Shown: positions 1-4,887 of the stretch, piece by piece | Position numbering within the stretch: position 1 is the first letter of the stretch | How the letters are laid out: each line of letters opens with the position of its first letter | Source: CAUZSN01 sp963582345 | GTDB lineage: Bacteria > Planctomycetota > Planctomycetia > Planctomycetales > Planctomycetaceae | Assembly: GCA_963582345.1 (NCBI GenBank) | Contig: CAUZSN010000111.1 | Location: forward strand, 1 to 8,671 | Direction of reading: 5' to 3' | Length of the DNA: 8,671 nucleotides | Notes under the pieces: generated by a model | Databases searched by the model: none | Told to the model about the DNA's origin: nothing | Seen by the model: the letters and a program-made list of their open reading frames with translations, nothing else | Made by a program: the position numbers and the translations under genes

Positions 1-186
1 GCATCGCTGTTTGCGGTCCAAATCAACGTGTACGTCGTTCGTGATCGCACTTTGGGTGCTGACGAAGTCGTTCGCTTCGACACCCGAATGGTTCAGTTTC
101 TCCAGTGCCTCTTGCACATCGATTTGTCCACCCTGAACTTGTTCCAGGAGTTCTCGAAGAACATCATCTTGCACAATAGTTTTCAT
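1..186 (-). CDS. larB: LarB-like nickel-pincer cofactor biosynthesis protein, N-terminal fragment cut by the window edge
   Basis: The reverse strand from the ATG at 186-184 stays open for 62 codons to the window edge. It starts MKTIVQDDVLRELLEQVQGG, continues with IDVQEALEKL and ends with VDLDRKQRC. LarB proteins begin with a short helical segment of the type LLEQVxxGxxxxxEALexL. They then have a D-x-x-R-x-x-R/C-GFPEV motif that leads into a PurE-like domain, and the visible end matches up to the point just before GFPEV. In characterised systems LarB carboxylates the pyridinium ring of nicotinic acid adenine dinucleotide and removes AMP, the first step to the nickel-pincer nucleotide of lactate racemase. 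The catalytic PurE-like domain lies outside the window, so the call rests on the N-terminus alone. There is only a weak GGA about six bases before the ATG as a ribosome site. The gene diverges from the peptidase gene at 428. Confidence 0.6.
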   Translation of the reverse strand, partial: MKTIVQDDVLRELLEQVQGGQIDVQEALEKLNHSGVEANDFVSTQSAITNDVHVDLDRKQRC

Positions 187-249
187 CGCAGTCCACGACG
201 TAATAATGTAGTAATACTGGAAACATCCTATCTCGTACCGATGAAACTC

Positions 250-281
250 CTACAACAAATTGTAGCTGGCCGGTAAGCCAG
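250..281. repeat. Two abutting 16-base inverted repeats in the divergent spacer
   Basis: CTACAA (250-255) and TTGTAG (260-265) form a perfect 6-base dyad around a 4-base centre. CTGGC (266-270) and GCCAG (277-281) form a perfect 5-base dyad around a 6-base centre. The second begins on the very next base. They lie 64 bases upstream of the larB-like start and 147 bases upstream of the peptidase start. This position suits an operator or a pair of hairpins in one of the two leaders, but no regulator can be named. Confidence 0.4.
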
Positions 282-417
282 AAACCACACTGCAATTGAC
301 GCGCAAAAGGACATGCCAACTTCTTTCTCACGCCATAACCATATAGTACGTATCTTGCGTGCGTTATTGTTATTATGGCACGGCATCGTCTGATTTCACC
401 TACGATACATCAATCTT

Positions 418-422
418 AGGAG
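418..422 (+). promoter_or_regulatory. Ribosome binding site deciding the peptidase start
   Basis: AGGAG lies five bases before the ATG at 428. The same frame is open back to a GTG at 359, but that codon has no purine-rich site ahead of it, and the 23 extra residues (rich in Tyr, Ser and Thr) do not look like the start of an M24B protein. The ATG at 428 is therefore preferred. Confidence 0.75.
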
Positions 423-427
423 CTCAA

Positions 428-1528
428 ATGACAGATGATCGTTTTGCAGCTCGACGTCAAAAGCTGATTCAGAGATTGAGAAAAACCGAAGCGGAGGCGT
501 TACTGGTCACAAATTTTACAAATGTTTCCTATTTGACCGGTTTCAGTGGCCATGACAGCTACCTGCTGTTGGGAGCCGCCGCGACTGTTCTGGTCAGTGA
601 TAGTCGTTACGCAACGCAGATCCGCGAAGAATGTCCGGGCCTGGATGCCAACATTCGCAAGAACACCGTACAAATGCATGAAGCTGTCGCGCGTGTTGTC
701 AAGAAGGCGAAGTTGAATAAGTTGGCGATCGAAAGCACTTCGACGACTGTTTCACAATGGGAAGAACTGGAAACGGAAGCGAAAGCGTTGGAACTTCAGC
801 CGGCTGCAGGCTTGGTCGAGGATCTACGGATGATCAAGGACGCGGGGGAGGTCACAGAAATCCGTCAGGCGATCCGACAGGCGGAACGGGCCTTTGAGGT
901 CATGCGAGCATCACTTGTTGCCAGTATGTCGGAGCGGCAAGTTGCACACGACTTGGAGCACGCAATGCGTCGCTTTGGAGCGGAGAAGGCCAGCTTTGAT
1001 CCAATTGTTGCTGTCGGAGCACGGGCAGCCCTGCCGCATGCGCGAGCATCGGACCAGTTGATTGGCGACGCTGAATTCCTGTTGGTAGACTGGGGTGCGA
1101 CGAACCAGCGCGGCTACAAAAGTGACTTGACGAGGGTATTGGTGACCGGTAAGATTTTGCCCAAACTGGAGAAGTTGTATGGAGTTGTGTTGAATGCTCA
1201 GCGCCAAGGCATCCAAGCGATTCGTCCTGGCGTAAAGTGTCGTGACGTCGATGTCGCTGCTCGCACGGTTATCCATCAGTCAGGATACGGTAAGCGCTTC
1301 GGGCATGGACTCGGACACGGAATCGGCCTCGATATTCACGAAAGTCCACGATTAGGTCCTTTATCCGAGACGGAGTTGAAGCCGGGAATGATCGTAACCG
1401 TCGAACCTGGCATTTATGTTGCCAACTGGGGCGGTATCAGAATCGAGGACGACGTGCTGGTCACGCGAGATGGATGTGAGGTTCTGACTTCGGTTCCCAA
1501 AAGATTCGAGGATACAATTATAGACTAA
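428..1528 (+). CDS. M24B family Xaa-Pro peptidase (aminopeptidase P / proline dipeptidase type)
   Basis: This predicted cytosolic dinuclear metallopeptidase cleaves the bond before proline at the N-terminus of peptides or in Xaa-Pro dipeptides. The protein has 366 residues. A creatinase-type N-terminal domain occupies about residues 1-125 (NVSYLTGFSG is recognisable). The pita-bread catalytic domain runs from about 135 to the end. All five metal ligands are present: D221 (LLVDWGA), D233 (YKSDLTR), H297 (HGLGHGIGLDIHE), E326 (VTVEPGIYV) and E340 (GIRIEDDV). The length is close to the short YqhT/YpdF-type enzymes (about 350-360) rather than E. coli PepP (441). Substrate preference cannot be fixed from sequence, so no symbol is given. 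It precedes accB by 120 bases on the same strand, an arrangement recalling the yqhT-efp-accB-accC cluster of Bacillus. It diverges from the larB-like gene. Confidence 0.93.
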   Translation: MTDDRFAARRQKLIQRLRKTEAEALLVTNFTNVSYLTGFSGHDSYLLLGAAATVLVSDSRYATQIREECPGLDANIRKNTVQMHEAVARVVKKAKLNKLAIESTSTTVSQWEELETEAKALELQPAAGLVEDLRMIKDAGEVTEIRQAIRQAERAFEVMRASLVASMSERQVAHDLEHAMRRFGAEKASFDPIVAVGARAALPHARASDQLIGDAEFLLVDWGATNQRGYKSDLTRVLVTGKILPKLEKLYGVVLNAQRQGIQAIRPGVKCRDVDVAARTVIHQSGYGKRFGHGLGHGIGLDIHESPRLGPLSETELKPGMIVTVEPGIYVANWGGIRIEDDVLVTRDGCEVLTSVPKRFEDTIID

Positions 1529-1590
1529 CGGCAATGGTTTCTGGCGAGATCCAAGTCGGAATTGCATCGCGGTAACTCAACGTTGCGGAG

Positions 1591-1615
1591 CTGCTGGGTT
1601 CGACATAGGCAGCAG
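1591..1615 (+). other. Small hairpin in the peptidase-accB spacer
   Basis: CTGCTG (1591-1596) pairs perfectly with CAGCAG (1610-1615) around a 13-base loop. No T-run follows, so it is not a standard intrinsic terminator. It may be a chance repeat or a weak attenuator or processing element. Nothing else stands out in the 120-base spacer apart from the accB ribosome site AAGGTG at 1635-1640. Confidence 0.3.
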
Positions 1616-1648
1616 AAGTGCTGGAAATGCTGACAAGGTGAAACTGGA

Positions 1649-2128
1649 ATGTCAGAAGAGGAATCGACCGCGCGTGAGTTTTTCGATCTGGAAAAGATTA
1701 AAGCGCTTGTCGAATTGATGAAAGCGTCCGACTTAACTGAGGTCAGCTTGCGTCGCGGAGATGAGCAATGCCGTCTCCGTCGCGGCTCTCAGGAAGTCGT
1801 ACGAATGGTGCCGGCCAATCCCTATCAGGGTGTTCCGCCAGAACCGGTTAACTCTAATCTTGCGCCACCAGAAAAACCCATCGATCAGCACATCGAAATC
1901 AAGAGTCCGACGATCGGAACGTATTATGCAACCGTGAGTCCCGATGACCCTCCATTGGTGACCATCGGTTCCATTGTTAAACCGGATACAATTGTGTGCA
2001 TTGTCGAGGCGATGAAAGTATTTAACCAGATTCCGGCCGAGATCAGCGGAACAATTGTCGCAATCCTCGTCGAAAACGGTGACTCAGTCGAATTTGGACA
2101 GCCGTTATTCCGTGTTCACCCTGAATAA
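1649..2128 (+). CDS. accB: Acetyl-CoA carboxylase biotin carboxyl carrier protein (BCCP)
   Basis: AccB carries the biotin that shuttles CO2 from biotin carboxylase to the carboxyltransferase in the first committed step of fatty-acid synthesis. The protein has 159 residues, normal for bacterial BCCP. The N-terminal segment (about 11-45, EKIKALVELM ... LRRG) is the conserved part associated with binding to AccC. A Pro-rich linker spans about 54-76. The biotinyl/lipoyl domain spans about 80-157. K123 in EAMK is the biotinylation lysine, followed by V where E. coli has M, as in many other phyla. The protruding 'thumb' is present as SPDDPPL (about 97-103). The ATG follows AAGGTG at 1635-1640 with an 8-base spacer. 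The gene sits 148 bases ahead of accC, an unusually long gap for this pair. No frameshift or missing residue is seen. Confidence 0.96.
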   Translation: MSEEESTAREFFDLEKIKALVELMKASDLTEVSLRRGDEQCRLRRGSQEVVRMVPANPYQGVPPEPVNSNLAPPEKPIDQHIEIKSPTIGTYYATVSPDDPPLVTIGSIVKPDTIVCIVEAMKVFNQIPAEISGTIVAILVENGDSVEFGQPLFRVHPE

Positions 2129-2160
2129 AAGAACGTCACACATTCGAATCAGTGCAAATT

Positions 2161-2194
2161 GTTTGTCCCTTGACACCAAGGCAAGACGACAAAC
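2161..2194 (+). other. Bulged 12-bp hairpin in the accB-accC spacer
   Basis: GTTTGTC (2161-2167) pairs with GACAAAC (2188-2194). Immediately inside, CCTTG (2168-2172) pairs with CAAGG (2177-2181) around the loop ACAC. The 5' arm is continuous; the 3' arm has a 6-base bulge (2182-2187). The 3' arm overlaps GACGAC (2185-2190), which can instead pair with GTCGTC (2211-2216), giving a mutually exclusive alternative fold. This is a sequence-derived pairing only; whether it regulates accC is inference. Confidence 0.45.
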
Positions 2195-2219
2195 CCACTC
2201 CTTCCGTCGAGTCGTCAAT

Positions 2220-2243
2220 TTATCCAAGCTCGCGTTTGGATAA
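2220..2243 (+). other. 10-bp stem-loop ahead of accC
   Basis: TTATCCAAGC (2220-2229) pairs with GTTTGGATAA (2234-2243), with one G-U pair and a TCGC tetraloop. The outer eight base pairs are a perfect inverted repeat. It ends 33 bases before the accC ATG. There is no T-tract after it, so a classical terminator is unlikely. It could be an mRNA element tuning accC translation or stability, or a DNA operator of the form TTATCCAA-N8-TTGGATAA. Confidence 0.5.
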
Positions 2244-2276
2244 TCTGATTGAGCGATATTCTTTGCAAGAGCCGTC

Positions 2277-3614
2277 ATGTTTCAGCGAATTCTGATAGCG
2301 AATCGTGGTGAAATTGCATTGCGAGTGATTCGAGCGTGCCGGGAAATGGGAATCCAGACGGTGGCTGTGTTTAGCGAGGCCGATCGTGGAGCACATTATC
2401 TGGATCTGGCCGACGAAGCCTATTGTATTGGAAAGGCAGCGGCGACGGACAGCTATTTACTGATCAATCGCATAATTAGCGCGGCGGAAATTGGAAATGT
2501 CCAGGCCATTCATCCTGGCTATGGATTCCTGGCAGAAAACGCTCATTTCGCTGAAGTCTGCCGAAGTTGCAATATTGAATTCATTGGGCCGCCACACGAA
2601 GCCATGGCGAAGCTGGGCGACAAAGTGGCAGCTCGAGAGCTGGCTGTTGCAGCAAAGGTCAACGTGGTTCCCGGCAGTGACGGATTGGTCACTGACGAGA
2701 AAACTGCGTTAAACATCGCGGCCAAAATTGGCTACCCAGTCCTCATTAAAGCCACCGCCGGCGGCGGCGGTAAAGGTATGCGCGTTGCCAGAAACGACAT
2801 CACCTTGACCGCCGGCCTAAAAGCCGCCGCCGCCGAGGCTGACAAAGCATTCAAGAATTCCGGACTGTATCTGGAAAAATACATCGATAACCCCAGGCAT
2901 ATTGAGGTTCAAATTCTGGCCGACAACAATGGAAAAGTCGTTCACCTTTGGGAACGTGACTGTACGTTGCAGCGAAAGCATCAAAAGCTTGTCGAAGAAT
3001 CCCCAGCCCCACATTTGCCGCCATCGGTGCGCGAAGATATCTGCAAGGCGGCCGTGCGACTGGTCAAAGCGGCAGGGTACAGCAATGCGGGAACGGTTGA
3101 GTTTTTGGTCAATCCCGAAAATGAGTTCTATTTTATCGAGGTAAATACGCGAATTCAGGTTGAGCATCCAGTGACTGAAATGGTGACGGGACTTGACTTG
3201 ATTGAACATCAAATCCGCATCGCTGCTGGAGAAGAACTCGATTTCAAGCAACGTAGTATCGCCTGTAACGGAGTAGCGATCGAGGTGCGAATCAACGCGG
3301 AAGACCCAAACAATGATTTTTGTGGTTCTCCCGGAACGATCACTAAGTTTCGTGTTCCCGGCGGTCCCGGCGTGCGTTTTGACTCGCATGTCTACGAAGG
3401 CTTCAAGATCGGCCCACATTACGATTCACTTATCGGTAAGCTGATCGTCCACAGAAAAACGCGAACTCAGGCACTCGCGTGCATGCAGCACGCTTTGGAT
3501 GAATTCGTCATTGATGGCGTGATGACGACAATTCCCCTCTTGCAGAAAGTCCTCCATCACACGGCGTTCATCGACGGAAAAGTCGACACGACATTCATCG
3601 AAAGAACCTGGTAA
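2277..3614 (+). CDS. accC: Acetyl-CoA carboxylase biotin carboxylase subunit
   Basis: AccC uses ATP and bicarbonate to carboxylate the biotin on AccB. The 445 residues compare with 449 in E. coli, and most key residues fall at nearly the E. coli positions. These are K116 (GDKVAAR) and K158 with the glycine-rich ATP loop AGGGGKGM (161-168), H208, H235 and K237 (KHQK), E275, E288, N290 and R292 (FIEVNTRIQVEHPVTE), and R338 (EVRINAEDP). Domain order is the N-terminal BC fold with IANRGEIALR (7-16), an ATP-grasp domain (about 115-315) and a C-terminal BC domain (about 330-440). It is a stand-alone subunit, with no fused BCCP or carboxyltransferase. The start has only a weak purine stretch ahead (GCAAGAG), so translation may depend on the structured 148-base spacer or on coupling to accB. 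Codons for Gly-165 and the Ala run near 183-186 form a GC-only inverted repeat. Confidence 0.97.
   Translation: MFQRILIANRGEIALRVIRACREMGIQTVAVFSEADRGAHYLDLADEAYCIGKAAATDSYLLINRIISAAEIGNVQAIHPGYGFLAENAHFAEVCRSCNIEFIGPPHEAMAKLGDKVAARELAVAAKVNVVPGSDGLVTDEKTALNIAAKIGYPVLIKATAGGGGKGMRVARNDITLTAGLKAAAAEADKAFKNSGLYLEKYIDNPRHIEVQILADNNGKVVHLWERDCTLQRKHQKLVEESPAPHLPPSVREDICKAAVRLVKAAGYSNAGTVEFLVNPENEFYFIEVNTRIQVEHPVTEMVTGLDLIEHQIRIAAGEELDFKQRSIACNGVAIEVRINAEDPNNDFCGSPGTITKFRVPGGPGVRFDSHVYEGFKIGPHYDSLIGKLIVHRKTRTQALACMQHALDEFVIDGVMTTIPLLQKVLHHTAFIDGKVDTTFIERTW
2759..2835 (+). repeat. GC-only 12-bp inverted repeat inside accC
   Basis: CGGCGGCGGCGG (2759-2770) is perfectly complementary to CCGCCGCCGCCG (2824-2835), with 53 bases between. 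It arises from consecutive GGC glycine codons of the ATP loop and a run of GCC alanine codons. It is much more GC-rich than the rest of the gene. It is most simply a by-product of the amino-acid runs and local codon choice. Confidence 0.5.
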
Positions 3615-3632
3615 ATTGGCGGGTGCGCACCG

Positions 3633-3670
3633 TGAAAGGCAGAAATCGTGACCGGCGGTAGAGCCTTTCA
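3633..3670 (+). other. Stem-loop after accC, weak terminator candidate
   Basis: TGAAAGGC (3633-3640) pairs perfectly with GCCTTTCA (3663-3670) over a 22-base loop that itself contains the small palindrome ACCGGCGGT (3651-3659). It begins 18 bases after the accC stop. No T-tract follows, so termination here is uncertain. Position alone supports the idea that the accC transcript ends or is processed here. Confidence 0.3.
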
Positions 3671-3783
3671 AGGATTAAATACCTAGATACCGTGATCCGA
3701 CAAGTGCTCTTGCGTCGATCGAAGCTTGTCGCTAATCTTCGGTCCCTCTACTCTCGCAGTGTTTTCAGTCCTCGACGTCGTAA

Positions 3784-3816
3784 TCCGATTTTCGACCGTA
3801 ATCGGACTAAGGTCGA
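3784..3816 (+). other. Possible H-type pseudoknot upstream of the TPR lipoprotein gene
   Basis: Stem 1 is TCCGATT (3784-3790) with AATCGGA (3800-3806). The loop of stem 1 contains TCGACC (3792-3797), which is complementary to GGTCGA (3811-3816) just downstream. The two perfect pairings are interleaved, with connectors of 1, 2 and 4 bases. They could form an H-type pseudoknot or be alternatives. The element ends 61 bases before the TPR start. The 263-base spacer (3615-3877) otherwise shows only the stem-loop at 3633-3670 and the ribosome site at 3864-3868. Confidence 0.35.
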
Positions 3817-3863
3817 GCTCAATTCGAAACGTCCAATTTCACGATTGTAAACTGGCAATCCAC

Positions 3864-3868
3864 GGAGG
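3864..3868 (+). promoter_or_regulatory. Ribosome binding site of the TPR lipoprotein gene
   Basis: A full GGAGG lies nine bases before the ATG at 3878. An ATG at 3870 is too close and in another frame. An in-frame ATG at 3884 would shorten the signal peptide's charged end and is less well spaced. Confidence 0.7.
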
Positions 3869-3877
3869 CATGCCATC

Positions 3878-4783
3878 ATGCGCATGGACGGACAACGTAT
3901 CTTTTTGATACCCGTATCCATCAGTCTTGTAAGTCTGCTTTGTGGCTGCAACCTGTTAAATGGTTTCTCAATGAACGCTTCGGGAATCAGACACTTCAAA
4001 TCGGGCAATTACGCGATGGCTCAACAGGCGTTCAGACGCGCAATGACCGATGTTCCGCATAGTGCCGACTATATTCACAACTTTGCTACCGCGAAAAAAA
4101 AACAAGGCGACTTGAAAGGTGCCGAGAAAACTTATCAGTACGCGCTGAATGTCAATCCCGCTCATCAACCGTCGTACCACAGCTTGGCGGTGCTGTTCAT
4201 GGAACAAGATCGGAATTTCGAAGGGCAGAAGCTACTGCAGGAGTGGGTTGACACCCAACCCTATGTCGCCGAACCACATATCGAAATGGCATGGTTCAAA
4301 CGCGAAATTGGCGACACAGTAGGTTCCGAGCAAGCGCTGCAGCAAGCACTACGGATCCATCCGAACCATTATGTCGCGACGTCTCATCTAGGCCAGTTGT
4401 ATCAAGACACCGGCCAGCGCGATCGCGCTTTAGCGATGTACCAACGATCTCTGCACTCGAATTGGTTTCAGCCTCAGGTGCAATCTCGTGTGTTCTCACT
4501 CGGCCATTCTCCGACAACGATGATATCTCGAGCACCTCAAGTAGCGCCCGGTTTACCATCAGCACGACCACTAAGATCGCCAGTCGCCTCCTACGGGACG
4601 CCTCAACGCGTTACATTGTTGCATCCCTTGCCGACCTATGACCACGTCGCCAACCAATCGATGGTCAGTCATCCTGGTGCAACCCCTTCACAACCAGTCC
4701 GGCTTGGCTTGTCGCGTATCGATGCCGATCCCCAACACGCACCGCAAATCAGCTCTGAGCTTCCCGAAGTCCGGGCGTATTGA
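3878..4783 (+). CDS. TPR-repeat lipoprotein of unknown function
   Basis: The 301-residue protein begins with a lipoprotein-type signal. There are basic residues at R2 and R7, a hydrophobic stretch at about 8-22 (IFLIPVSISLVSLL) and a lipobox-like LCGC, with C24 as the predicted lipidated cysteine. Cys at -2 is less common but tolerated. Residues about 32-198 hold roughly five tetratricopeptide repeats, recognisable by A/G and aromatic spacing and by the NP or HP turns (NVNPAH, RIHPNH). Such repeats bind peptides or partner proteins. The last 100 residues (about 202-301) are rich in Pro, Ser, His and Arg without repeats, and probably disordered. The protein should sit outside the cytoplasmic membrane, anchored by lipid. 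Its specific role is not recognisable. TPR lipoproteins occur in pilus or secretion assembly and in envelope biogenesis, but no such partner gene is in the window. Neighbours accC and serA are metabolic and give no clue. Confidence 0.8.
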   Translation: MRMDGQRIFLIPVSISLVSLLCGCNLLNGFSMNASGIRHFKSGNYAMAQQAFRRAMTDVPHSADYIHNFATAKKKQGDLKGAEKTYQYALNVNPAHQPSYHSLAVLFMEQDRNFEGQKLLQEWVDTQPYVAEPHIEMAWFKREIGDTVGSEQALQQALRIHPNHYVATSHLGQLYQDTGQRDRALAMYQRSLHSNWFQPQVQSRVFSLGHSPTTMISRAPQVAPGLPSARPLRSPVASYGTPQRVTLLHPLPTYDHVANQSMVSHPGATPSQPVRLGLSRIDADPQHAPQISSELPEVRAY

Positions 4784-4822
4784 TGAATGGTTGCCGTGAC
4801 GGCTGTGCCCCTCTTCATTAAT
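4779..4822 (+). other. Nested inverted repeats across the TPR gene stop codon
   Basis: ATTGATGAA (4779-4787) pairs with TTCATTAAT (4814-4822) with one G-U pair. Inside it GCCG (4793-4796) pairs with CGGC (4800-4803) over a TGA loop. The outer arm includes the TGA stop of the TPR gene. It has no T-tract and a weak AU-rich outer stem, so it is only a possible end-of-transcript structure. The rest of the 104-base spacer to serA contains a short GACT-GTCG-AGTC dyad (4839-4850). Confidence 0.25.
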
Positions 4823-4887
4823 GTGCCAGCCGGAGTTCGACTGTCGAGTCGGATGTTGAATCGACATCGTTTCCCTGAGAAAACAAA

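Noticed and set aside
28..276. An 82-residue open frame on the plus strand at the left edge
   Set aside because: It lies antisense to the LarB-like N-terminus, has no ribosome site and has no recognisable protein features.
296..347. TTGACG (296-301) and TATAGT (342-347) as a peptidase promoter
   Set aside because: They are 40 bases apart, far beyond normal spacing, and neither has a suitable partner. No promoter is called.
359..427. Upstream GTG extension of the M24B peptidase
   Set aside because: There is no ribosome site before the GTG. The ATG at 428 has AGGAG five bases ahead and gives the normal family length.
2170..2175. A perfect TTGACA that could be the -35 box of an accC promoter
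   Set aside because: No TATAAT-like hexamer lies 16-18 bases downstream, and the hexamer falls inside the nested hairpin.
2055..2243. A 62-residue frame running from the end of accB into the accB-accC spacer
   Set aside because: It has no ribosome site and no recognisable sequence, and overlaps the end of accB out of frame. The spacer is better explained by its stem structures.
2817..3419. A 200-residue open frame antisense to accC
   Set aside because: accC is unambiguous on the other strand. The antisense frame has no domain-like features and is a by-product of codon usage.
4291..4641. Overlapping frames on both strands within the TPR gene (4291-4641 plus, 4296-4571 minus)
   Set aside because: They are Ser/Arg-rich shadow frames without start signals. 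The TPR frame has clear repeats and a signal peptide.
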